Assembly: GCA_964036155.1 (NCBI GenBank)
Contig: OZ038422.1
Coordinates: 79,569,201 to 79,633,200, forward strand
From: Diploscapter coronatus
Taxonomy: Eukaryota > Nematoda > Chromadorea > Rhabditida > Rhabditidae
Direction of reading: 5' to 3'
Length of the DNA stretch: 64,000 bases
Below, in pieces: positions 20,901 to 32,900 of the stretch (positions are counted from its first letter, which is position 1; every line of letters starts with the position of its first letter). The notes beneath the pieces are model-generated. The model worked only from the letters and a program-made list of their open reading frames with translations, ran no database searches and was not told the DNA's origin. The translations under genes were made by a program, and so were the position numbers.

Positions 20901-21641
20901 TCGACGCCTGCGAAGAATTTCACTCAAATCGCGTGCATCGAATCGCAATTGTGGACGGTGCTGATTCCACGGACGTCCTATATTTGCTCACTATTAAACG
21001 GGTCCTTCAGGCTATTCATAAACAGGTTCAATTCTTCTGATGAAATCAAATTTTAATGTTTGAAGTCCAGAATCGCTCACTGCATTTTGCCTTATGGCTG
21101 AGTCTTCCAATCAAGGAAGCTGGAGTCGGGACATGGAATGACAGGATATTTACGGTAAATTTAAATTTGCCTAATTTCTTTTCTGATGTTTGGAGATTAG
21201 GTAACTTTGACCACGACAGCATCAGAAGCATTGAACACGATGCTCGGCTTCCGTCTTTCCTCCTTACCAGTGGTAGACGAAACCGGTAGAGCTGTTGGAG
21301 TCGTCACGAAAATCGACATCGCTAGGCAAATCGATCTCAATGCCAATCTGAAGGATTGGTTCGAGCAGACTCCCGTTTCTGCCTTATTGACAGAGGAATT
21401 CACGTCGTTCCTCTTTGATACAGGTGAATTTCTCTTTTCGACTTTTATCTAGAAGATCATCAAAATTATAGACCCTGTCGGCAAAGTACTGGATAACTTG
21501 CTATCTCGGAGACATCAACGATGCGTCTTTCTAGTTTCACCTATTTCGGGCAATCCCGTCGCTTGTGTTTCTCAATCAGATGTCATCACTCATCTACTCT
21601 ACGCAGAAACGCCCTTCTCTACGCCAGCTCCAAAGACGTAG
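17964..21641 (+). CDS. AMP-activated protein kinase gamma subunit (four CBS repeats)
   Basis: Exons: 17964-18045, 18953-19024, 19499-19587, 19827-19868 (uncertain), 20211-20477, 20600-20674, 20720-20847, 20896-21025, 21071-21154, 21201-21423, 21472-21641; about 453 residues. The first 150 or so are a low-complexity N-terminal extension. Four CBS motifs follow, the regulatory subunit that lets AMPK sense AMP/ADP/ATP. Diagnostic strings are QYMKVVDCYELCP, GLIWDSKK, VTLTDF, NRVHRIAIVD, SSLPVVDE and SQSDVITHLL. Nucleotide-site aspartates are present (D218, D362, D434) and so is the CBS2 HR pair (266-267). The arginine expected in CBS1 GVRAAP is glycine (about 198), and the CBS4 histidine is glutamine (413). 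The intron after exon 6 starts with GC (AGAG|GCTAGC). The start ATG sits just after a TTCAG acceptor, consistent with trans-splicing. Exon 4 could use other donors. Confidence 0.88.
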
Positions 21642-22361
21642 TTTAGGATTAGACTTCTGAGGTTTCGTTTGGTTGGTAGGATTGATTTATGAAAATAGTA
21701 TCATGTCATTTTAACCGATCCTGATCAAGAAAGCCAACTGATTTTGAAACTTCTGACTCGAAACACTGGACATCTCTGAATTCAAGGTTTTCTCGATTAG
21801 AAATAGGCGACTACCAGTTGATCAAATTAGGCGTTTTGGAAGTTTTCAACCAGTCATCTCTATGATATCATATCGTTTCTAACTTATTGTTTTTATCAGT
21901 TTTTGTTTCTAGACAATAATATCAACGCTAAAACTCGAACTTATCACAACTTCTTATCATTTTCGTTAATCTATCATTCCCGGCGATTTTACTGTTTCTA
22001 GTCTCTCTAAGCAGCTATTATCTAACAACAAAAATACCTGTAAACTTTCGTGAGTACTGAATTTCTCTCGTACGGTAAAATGCTCGTTTATCAATTGGTT
22101 TTGTAACAATTTGTTTCTCAGGGATGATGATTTTCTTATAAATGTTATCTTTATCTTCTAAAAACCTATTCTTCTTCAAATTGTGCAATCGATTTACGCA
22201 ATACGGTTAGAGGGGTCTTCTCGGTTTCTCAACGTTTCTTTCATTGTCTTCTTGTAATTACTAACTTGCAGGCATTTTTATTAAAACTAAAAGAATAAAC
22301 ATTTCACGGTTGAAATAAAACTTTCAAAAAATGAAGACGATTAGCAAGAATAGATAATTGG
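21642..22361. other. Convergent 3' region between AMPK gamma and laminin
   Basis: Non-coding. AATAAA on the plus strand at 22295-22300 is the first clear signal for AMPK gamma. Its minus-strand counterpart, read from TTTATT at 22278-22283, suits laminin. The two transcripts may therefore overlap tail to tail. Confidence 0.5.
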
Positions 22362-25300
22362 CTAATTAACTGGGCATTCCTGTTTGTTGACGTCACCGTG
22401 AGAATCGATGGTCGAAATTTCGAGCTGTCTTCGGACCTTTTCCTTGTCCTTCTTCTGACCAATCGACAGAACTCGGATGCAACCGACATAGTTTGCTAAA
22501 TTTCAGTTAGTTAGGGCGACTAACCGATAACTAGCGTGATTATTGATACGTTCCGCACTAAGAAAAATGAGAATTGTCTTGCGGAATAAACTTCTGCTTT
22601 ATTTGTCCCAAAGTTTCGAGCAATAATCGCATTGAGACCCAAATCCTTGAAAGAAGGACGGAAGTGTGGTTAGGGAAAGGCTCATTCGCCGTTTTTCCGG
22701 AAATAACGATGTAAAATGTTGCCCACAGGACTATTCTCAACATCGATACTCAAGCAGAATAGACTCAACGTACCTCTCGTCTGGAGACCCTTGTTTGTGA
22801 CTCCCTCGGGCACGCCTCCCAAGTAGAGTGGATCTTTGGTGAGGATGTCCTTCTTGCCGCCCTTCTTGTTCAGAACGAGAACCGTCTTTCCATCGACGGT
22901 CAGAGTCATCAGACTCTTCTTTTTCATGACCTAGATTTGTTGAGTTCTAACGCTATCCCAAGATTCACAAGATTTCCTACTTTCACAGAATGCCAATGAC
23001 CGTCGCAGAAGCTGGCGGGCTCAGGCAGAGTGTAGTTCACAGAATCAGGACCAGAGCCGGCATCGATGGTGAACTGAATTCTCAAATCATTGGCAAAATT
23101 GAAAAAAGTTAGACTTACGAATATTTTTCCATTGACAAATTGAACGGTCAAGTATTCAAGAACACCGACGGACAGCAGGATACCGTTGCTGGTTCTCGGA
23201 CGAACTTCAAATTCAGCGGAGAAGGATTCGCCGACCTAGTTTAGAATTTTGACTAAATCTCGAGTTTTCTGTAAAGATACCGTGAATTCCTTGTCAAGAA
23301 CCGCATATCCTCCATTTTCACCGAAGTAGATACCGTTTTCGACGAAACTGTTGCACTTTCCTGAGCCGACTTCTTTAGCGTCCACGAACTCTTTGTCGTT
23401 CAGTTGCAGATTACGGATGCAGCCGCTGAACTCGGCTTTGACTCCCTGAAGAAAATAGATGAATCATACATTTCTCTTGGATTTATTGCACCTGAACAAT
23501 GGCTCTTGCTTTGCTGGCCAGATCATTGGGGATGCCTCCGACGTAGAATGGTGGCTGAGTGTCCACAGTATCATCGGGTCCTTGAACCTGCACCTCATTC
23601 GATTCGTCATCCACTGTCAGCTCTGCAGCTCCGTCTCCTCTGAAGCATCTGACCTTGTGCCATTGACCATCCACAATCATCTTATCAGACTTGACGGTCG
23701 TCTGAAAATTTCCTTTCCTTCTGAGCATAACTTATAGACTTACTACTGCATTTCCTGCGCTGAACGAGAAAATCAGCTTTCCGCTAGAAATGAACAGTCC
23801 AATGTGGTCAGTGTGCTTGTCGTTGGTCGCGAAGAAGACGACGCCCAAAGTAGCGGTAGCTCGAAGTTGCAGGGTAAAGGTGCCTCTGGAATTGAACGTT
23901 TAGATTTTCGTCAAATTATTATAGAACGTACGCTCTATCGAAAGAGTCAGGCATCTGTGAGTATTCGAGGCGACTGTTCGGCTGCATTCCGAATCGGTAA
24001 CCATCAGAGTCGACGAACTCGCCAATCGGAGAAACCGGCAAGGCACAAGTACCATCCTTCTTCAGCTAAACTTGTTGATGTGTTGAAAATCATTTTCCGA
24101 TGAAGAGGTTACCACGATAGGAGCTTCAGTTGGAAGCGGCTTTGCATCAGGATCAGGCTTTCCATTTCCGCGTCCTCCAGTTGTCTCTTCGGTCGAGCCG
24201 CCATCGCCTTCACCAGCTTCAGTTGGCTTTTCTGTGGTCACAACAGTGTCGTCGCTCAAGCCGCATCCGCTCAAAGAAACTTCTTTGTGCTCGGCCTGAA
24301 GTTGGGAAGAATAAAACAATCGTTTTCCCATTCCAAAAATAATGCTACCTTTGCAAAATCGAGGAGTTTTCCGTTGTAGGTGACATCGCCGAGACATCCA
24401 ACGAAGGAGTCGGTATCGTGCTTGCCGAACCACACATTGGTTGTGGATTCTTCGCCCTAAAGAATCTTTCCATGATTTCACCAAAATCGAAATTAAAATT
24501 GAATCTACCGCCTCATCTCCATTTTTGCGAGCCATTTCATTGGAGAACAGGTCGTCGACGTCGACTCGCATGAAGTCCTTCTGCTTGATGACAGAAACGT
24601 AATGCCACTGCTCGTCGGCTGCTGAAGGAACATCGACGGAGACTTTGTCATCTCCAGCTTGAGCGATGAGTTTGTCATCTTGCAGCTTCAAAGTGAATGT
24701 CTCTTCTTCGTCCGTTCCGATTGTGAACAGGGTTCCCTTGGGCTGACGAGTCTTGAACTTCAAAGTGACTTGCACCGCAGATCCGGTGGTAGAAACATTG
24801 CGGAAGATGGCAGATGAGCGTTCAGAGAGGAGGGAGATCGTGCTCAGAGTTCCCATAGCACAAGTGTTTCGGACGCCTTTGCTAGCAACGCTCGAGTGGA
24901 GATCGATTTCGTCGGATTCGATCTTTACGGATTTCATGCAGCCTCGGAATGGCTCGACCACGTCTCTGTGACTGATGCCCGAAGGTGTGCCTCCAACATA
25001 GAAAACATCTCCAGCGGATAGATCTACCATCGATCCTGGCGTATCTCCTTCCACGACTTGACTGTCGATCTCCATTTTGACGTGTTTCTAGAAATTGGTG
25101 AATTGATATTGGAAGGAGTTGTTTTATTGATGCTATATAAATTAGTACATTTATGGAAATCTTTTTGCAATTCTACGCGAATCTAATTGGCGGGACATAA
25201 TTGCTTTCCAGCGGAAGATTGAAGTGTGAGCATCATTGAGAAGATTCCTCTCTTATGTAGTTCAGCATTGCAGAAATTCACTTTTTTCAGAGCCAAAATT

Positions 25301-26960
25301 TTCTACCTCTTCTCTCTTGAGAATCATCGTGTGCCACTTTCCATCATTCCAAGTGCCTTCGGTAGTCCATTGCCCAACTCCAGAGCCAAGTTCGACTGAC
25401 AGCTTGGCAACACCTTGAGATAGTTCGATGGAAATGAAGTCGGTCTAAAATTTTTGCACAAGATTTATCAAACTGCTCGACTATTTTTACATCTTTGCCG
25501 ATGAAGAGCAGCTGACCGTCTGGCGCGAAAGTGAGGAAGGACAGAGAAACCATCGTCTTCTTCTGCAGGCGCTTGTAGCCAGTCTTGTAGGCTGCATAGC
25601 CATCACCGGTAAGAGAAATGCCTGAAGATTTAGGATGGTTTACTTTAAAATTGCGGATTTTACTTGTATCGACGGCAGCATCAGGAAGCCTCTCCCTCTT
25701 TCTTGTTCCAGTTGCCTTTCTCGCTCCCGCCTGTTGAGCATTCCAAAGTCCGACTGGTTCTCCATGTAACTGCACGTCTTCGATGTCACCGACGAAGTCA
25801 CGATTGCGCACGTCGGAAGAAATCTGAAATTGTTTGATTGAAGTTCTGGTAAAGCTCAAACTTGTTACTTTTGTACTATGATCAATACTATCTGATCATC
25901 GAAAGTGGGGTACTGAAAGTTGAGAACGAACACATTTCTTCGTGCTTCAAGAGTTCATTTTTTACAGTATTCCAAATTTTTCAAGGGTAAGATTGAGTAG
26001 AGTAAGGTTTTCTTCAGGTTTTAAAGTGCTGTTCTTTTCCCGGTGTGTCTTTTCCTAGTTTCCCTTCAGAGAATAACTCCTTTCCTCTGCCATTTTTCCT
26101 GTATCTTTTGACTAATTAGTGTATTTTGTATATTTCAGAGACGCCAAAGGTTTGGGGCGCTTTCATACTTAATTTCGAATTGTAAAATATGGCATGTTCA
26201 GAACCAAATGCAATAAAACTATGGCTGATCACCAATTTCAGTCTAGGGAATGTTAGATCCACTTTTTCAAAAATTTGTTCTCTTTACATGTCTAGTATGA
26301 AATTCTCCCAAAAAAGATAATTTTAGCGGATCAGACTTTTGGCGTACCCTATAGACGTTATTAGAACAAGCTTAAACTCATTTGATAAAAGCAATACCTT
26401 GGTGTTAGGCGCGATTCCTCCAATGAACAGTTTGCTGTGAGTCTGGTGCAGATTGAGAACGGACTTGTTGCCGGTGGCTTGTGCAGTCGTCGACTCTTCG
26501 ATCTCCTCGCTGTTCGGTTTCGTGACGGACACTGTGACCGTCTTTCCAATTCTCTCTACACGCAGTCGACGCCATTGATTGTCGGCAATGTTCCTAAATT
26601 TTCGAATTAAATTTCCGTTGAAACTCGTCTTTCGCTTACGTATTGAGTCTAACGACGAGCGGAACTTCTCCCAAATCGACAGTGACTTTTGGCTTTCCAT
26701 ACTCCAGCTCGACAGCAATGTAGTCATCAGTGGGCACAGCTCGAGTTCCCGAGGACCCTTCTTGGTTTCCGAAGAAGAGTGGAATGCCTAGAATTCTCCA
26801 GTTATCCTTTCCTCAATTTACTCTATTAAACCATGCTCTTCAGCAGTCTTGATGTAGAAGGAGATGTCAGTGTGTGCGGCATATCTGCTGACGCGAGAAG
26901 GCATGTTGAGATCGAGCGAAGATCCACGTTCAAAGTGAGCACCGAGTTTGATCTAAAATT
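22362..26960 (-). other. Laminin LG1-LG5 block
   Basis: Five laminin G modules close the chain, the usual binding face for integrins and dystroglycan-type receptors. LG1 lies at about 26.95-25.67 kb and LG2 at about 25.62-24.87 kb ([10 protein letters not shown] motif). LG3 lies at about 24.86-24.24 kb, with a two-residue aspartate run in [11 protein letters not shown]4 lies at about 24.07-23.42 kb and LG5 at about 23.40-22.36 kb ([10 protein letters not shown], then [11 protein letters not shown]). A Thr/Glu/Gly/Pro-rich linker between LG3 and LG4 (around 24.23-24.10 kb) matches the hinge seen in laminin alpha chains. The module order is complete, so the gene looks functional. Confidence 0.85.
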
Positions 26961-29900
26961 CCATCAGTTCTAGTTCTTTACATCAACTATTAAGAATGAA
27001 ACTAATCAGAATGCCAGAATGGCGGAGATTATTCTTTCTCACCGAAGGTGGTAGATATGCGTAAAATTCGAATTTAGGAAAAGAAACCATCGAAATCAAA
27101 GGCGGAATTGAATTTTTCTCCATGGTCAGGAATCAGACTTGTAATGTTTTCGAGTTAAGAAACGAAATTCCGAAGCCAGTAACCTCTAGAGCCAACATTT
27201 TTCGGAATCAGAATCGAAAATCTGCACACTCCTGTTTTTCACACTATTTTTTCAACTATCGTTCTATCTATTGGGTTTCCTAATTCCGTCATTTAGTAAC
27301 TGCTTTTTGCTATTCTTTTTTCAAGTAAGGAAAGATCTTACTCTATTGGCAGCATCTCTGGCCACAGCGATCATTTCCTTGATCTGGTTAACTTTCTCCT
27401 GGATCTTCTCAACTTTGTCATTCTTCTGCTTATTCGAAGTGAACACGCTCTTCATCGATTCAACCAAACCAGGGAGAGTGGATTGGAGCTGAAATTTGTT
27501 TACAATTGAAAAATTACCAAAAACGAAGATTCTGTAAATAGACATGGTGCTCAGTTCCTGGAGGAAATTATTTTATATTCGGCAATCGAAAGTTGCAAGT
27601 CAGAAACCAATTGAGGAGGAAAAACTCCTTGCTAGCATTTCCGACACTCTACTCATCTATTATTGTATTGGAGGATAATTTTACAGACTCGGGTGTTTCT
27701 ATTACAGGGTTTGCATTGATTTTTCCACATACCTGTTTGAGATTGGCCTTTGTCGTTTTGATACCTTGGATTGCGTCAGTCGTGTTATCAACGATGTTCT
27801 GAGTCTTTTCTTCAAGCTCCTTCCTCTTGGCTTCCGACTCCTTCTTCGACTCTTCTGTCTCTGCACGAGTCGCTTCGACCTGAATAGTTTAAGCTGAGTA
27901 AATTTATCATCAGTGACTTGCCTTCTCTTCAGCCTCTTTGATCTTGTCCATAACGCTCTTGTCCTCCAACCCAGTGACCATTCCAGATTTGGCGCGTTCC
28001 GATGCTTTCCTGATTTTGTCGACTTGCTCAGAGATCTGAAAGTTGTTGATTGTGAAATTAGAGAAATTAACACATTTTTAAAGAGCCTACCCTTTGAACG
28101 TTCTTTGCCGCCTTCGATGCTTCGTGCTCAAGAGTCTCCAAGCTCACTCTGACGTCCTTCAGTCTGTTTCTCTTCTCTTCGCTCTCTTCGTTGATGCTGC
28201 CGAGCTTCTCCTTCATTTCCTTGACTCCATCCTGCTGGCCTTCAACAGTAGAAACTGCTTGTTCAGCGACACTGCTTGCATTCCTCAAAGTCTCGACGAT
28301 TTCGCCATAAGCATTAGCAGCATCGACTCCTTGGGATGAGTCTCTCTTGGCAGAGCCGAAGGTTCGTTCCAGTTCAGTTGCCTGTTGTTGCAACTTGATG
28401 CTCTTCTCCTTGACATCGTTCAATTCAGATGAGGAAGTCTGTCGCCTCTCTCGCTTCTCCTTTCTCTTCTCCAGTTCGGCGTCGAACTCACTTCTCGTTT
28501 CATTCAGTGTGGCGAGGCTCGTCTGGATTCCCTCGGTCGCGTCCTTCAGGACTTCGGTCGCGTTTCGAAGTTCGATGTTTTTATCAGCAATGCCCTTCTT
28601 CTCCTCGTCGAACTTCTCGATTTCATCGCCGACAGCATCGTTGAGTCCTTCGATCTTGGCGAGGTTCAAGCTCTTGGCTTTCTGAGTCGCCTTCTCCGCC
28701 TTGTTCTTCGCATCCTTCAACTGCTTTTCCGCGTCTCCGATGTATTTCAGGGCGTCGACCTGCTTCTGCTCTGACTTCTCGATCTTATCTTTTTGCTCCT
28801 TGATCTTGTCGGTCCTGCCATTGATCTTCTTGATGGTTTCCGCGATCTTCTTTGGTGACTCATCGATTTTCGGATTCTTGGTATCGGCTGTTGCAGCTTC
28901 GAGATTTCGAAGGGTCTCTTCCGCATCAGTGATCTGTCGCTGATCGAACCGAAGGGCACTCGCATGTTCTCCGATTGCTGCTGCCAGACGAGCTGTTGCG
29001 TCGACTTCTCTCGTTGCTTCTCCAGATTTGCGGTCGATCTCCCGTTTCAGGTCCATGGTCTTTTGAGTCAGGTTTTCCGATTTCGAACGAGCCTCGTCCA
29101 GGTTGTCGACGTAACGGTTTGCAATGCTGACGATCGAAGTTCGATTGTTGAGAACGTGACGCGTATCACCGAGCATGTTGTCATCGCTATTGGTCAGAAG
29201 TTCAGACAAATCAGCGTATTCCTGCAGGCGCTTCTTATTACGACTCAGTCTGGCTCCAACGACTGTCGCAGATGAGATGTTGCCGATTGAAGTGTTGAGA
29301 ACCTCGATTTGGAGCTGCAAAGTGTCGACGTCGGCAATGAGTGAGTGCACGCATTCGTCACATCTTCTGCATCCAAGAGTAGGAATTCGGAGGTAGGACT
29401 TCAGACATTCATCGCAACGCGGTCCAGTCGCGCCTTCTTGGCAATGACACTGACCAGTTCGAACATCGCAGACAGTTCCTAATGAGAGATCGGCTTCGCA
29501 GTCGCACTTCTCGCATCCATTCTCGCCGTAGTTCCAGTATCCGTGTTCGCAGTGCTCGCATCTAACTCCAGCTGCGCCAGGTCGACATGTGCATTGTCCA
29601 TTGTCGTCGCATTGACCAGTGGAAGCGGCAACTCCACAGTGGCAAGGTCTGCAGCCTTCACAGCGAGAGTAGCCGAAGTGATTTGGTGCGCATCTCTCAC
29701 AGTCGTCACCTTCGACGTTAGGTTTGCACACACACTTGCCGTTTTTGTTGTCGCACTGAGCAGATCCACATTGGTCGCACGTGCAGGAGGTGCAATTCTT
29801 CGCTGTTATTGCGTCACCGTGGAACCAAGGTGCGCAGTATTCGCAGTGTCTGCCTTGGGTATTGTATTCACACTGGTAGCAGTCACCCGAGATTGGATGG

Positions 29901-32900
29901 CAGGAACGAGGGTCGGTCAGGTTGTTGTTCGAGTTGCAGTCGCATTGCTTGCAGGATCCACCAACCTGCTGAGGCTCGCCATAATAGCCGGTGTCACATC
30001 GTTCGCAGCGGTCTCCGCCGTAGCCCTCCTTGCAGCTGCAGCTCTGCATGTCGCCATACTCAGTCGCCACACAGCTGGTTGCGAAGTTGTTGTCGGGCGC
30101 GTACGGGCATTGGCAAGGCAGGCAGGCATACGGACTTCCAGTTGTTGCATCTCCATAGTGGCCTTCGGAGCAGAACTCGCAATGGTCCCCGTAGGTGTTA
30201 TGCTCGCACATGCTGCAGATTCCAGTGTCAGGATCACAGGTGCCAGAATGCCCGTTACAGTCGCATGGAACGCAGGCTCCGAGCATGCTTCCAGACTGAA
30301 CGCGATAATATCCAGGAGCACAGAGTTGGCAGGAGAGACCCGTGTATGGAGCGGGGCATTGGCATTGCTCGACAGAGGCGGCCAGAAGAGAGGACGCATA
30401 CCGATTTGGCTGCTCATTCGCGACCTCCAGTCCAAATTCAACGAGTTTAGCCGATTTCGGGTTGTCGTAGTAGGATGCCTTGAGATGGATGGACTGAAGT
30501 GATTGGAGAATCATCATCAGATCCTTTCGAGTCAGCGGCTTGCCCTCTGGGGTTTGCCAGTTTTCAGGGTTGAGTCGCGCCTTGACAGTGAACTCCTTCT
30601 GGAAATCGACTGGCTGCTCGGATGCCCAGAATTCAGCAGTCATGTTGCGACCTCGAATACGAACGTCAGCATCAGTGTTGGCGTTCTTCTGCTGCTCCGA
30701 TTTCGGCTCGACGGACATTTTAAAGGTCAGCAACAGTCCATAGCTCGTAGTGTGGTCGGCTCCGACGTTGATTGGAACGACGAAGTAAACAGAGGCTGGA
30801 GAGTTCGCGTCGGCAGTGTAGATTACTTGGTCGTCCTTGATGTCGACCGCTCCGTGATCATCGGTGGTCAAGAAGGCAGACATGTCAACCGAGCTCTGAG
30901 ATTTTAAGGTGAAAAATTTTTATTCGTCATAGATACGCAGTGTATGCCAAGGGCTTGAAGCAATTATGATTATGAGCGCAGTCTGGTAGGCCCAGTTATC
31001 GCAAACCAATTTGAATGAACCTAAGCCGAAATGCACAAATCGGTCGGAATATTATCAGTGGTGGCGGAAGAAAATTTGGAAGAATCATGATTATGACTCA
31101 GCCTACTATAATCATATGCAGTGAGTCGAACTGTCTAAAACTTGACAGAAATTTACGACTGAAGGACTGAATATGTACACAAAATTCATCTAAATTGCTC
31201 ACTATATGAGTGTAGCAGACTGAATTCATAATCACGGTTGCTCAAAACTTTTCGCCGACACTGTATGTGCAAAATTTCACTAAATTTGACTCGCGATATT
31301 AGGACATACCAAGATGCATTCATAATAATAATAATTGTTCCAACCGATTGGACTTCACTGTTGTGAAATTTATGCAGCGTTGCATGAGTTGATGAGTGAA
31401 ATAATTCACTTGAATCAGGTTGGCAAAATGAATGAGTATTAGATTCATGATTCTGCCCACTGAAACCCCTGCATCACTTCAGAAAGTTTACTTCTTTTCA
31501 AAAACTAGCATCTCAAACTTACGATAGAAATGGGCAGATTGCTGGATCGGCAAGATTCAGTTACTCCGAAGCAGAAGCAGTTGACGCATCCAAGAGGGTT
31601 GTCATTTGATAGGTCGAACGTACCGGGTTTGCAAGTGTCACATTGCGGGCCATAGACGTTCTAAAAGTTGAACAATTAAAAATTAAGGGATTTTCGTGGA
31701 GATTCAATTCTACCTCCTTGCATTGGCAAGTTGCTGTTGCTGGGTCGCAGATGGACTCGCGAGTTCCAGAGGTCTGACATCGGCATTGATAGCAGTGAGG
31801 GAAGCCGTAATATCCTGGCAGACACTGATCGCAAGAACGACCTCCGACTGAAGGACGGCACCTGAATCGAAAATAGTTTGCTTTTACGTTTTCATTAGTT
31901 CCACTACAAAACTTCGAGATTCATAGAGAACTCCATTCCCTTTTTCTTCTTCTTCTTCTTATGATTTCAGGAATTACGCTTTTCTCATGACGAATTGTTT
32001 TCAATTTCGGGTGAAGCATATAGAACAGTTAATGAACATATGAAATAAGTAGAGAAAAAGTGAGTTCCTGTCTATCATGAAAACTGTCTTGTTCATTTTA
32101 CTTACAGACATTGTCCAGTCTCGGCATCGCAAACCATTGAAGCGCCTTCCGATCCTTGTGGATGACAATCGCATTTCTGGCAGCCGATGAGTGGATCGTA
32201 GCCGAATGCGTTTGACACACATTTGTTGCAGTTGGTTCCTTCGACATGAGGAGGACAGAAACATTGACCGTTCGTGGGGTCACATTGCTGACCGACAGAG
32301 CATTGACATTCTGGAATTTGTACCTGTGAAGATCACCATTGTTTTGCAAGAAAGCTTTGGCTATTATGGGCATCTTACTCAACTCACTACTTTCCAGAAG
32401 ATAAGACGGAACAAGGAGTGAACAGAGAAAAGAAGATAACGACTAAGCGTAGAAGGACTGATTTCAATGCAAGTGTTTCTTCAAGTGATTATGAAAAACA
32501 CTTGATAAATGCAGTAGTACTTACTCAGACACTGTGGGAAATTGTAGTATCCAGAAGCACATCTGTCACATCTTCTTCCGATGATGTTCGGCTTGCAACT
32601 GCACTGGCCTCCATATTCGTTGCAGCTGAATGACTCTGATCCCTGAGCGACGCAGTCACATGACAAGGCAGCAGAATTGAAATCGGTAGTCAAAGAGAAG
32701 ATCTTGTCCTTGCAGAAGTCAGACACGTTTTCAGGACTGAATTTGGTTATCCCCAAAGTACTACTTGAGAAATGAACTTACTGATTCTCGAAGTGCATTC
32801 CACTGCATTGCTCGATGAAGTCTCGAGATTGATCCATGGCCAGAGGGGTCATAAGTCTTTCGCTGTACGAATGATAAGGAATTGCGGTGATCGAATCCTA

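Noticed and set aside
29543..30502. 319-codon plus-strand open frame
   Set aside because: Lies wholly antisense to the cysteine-rich LE repeats of laminin; repetitive composition of the real gene keeps the opposite frame open. No domain and no splice context.
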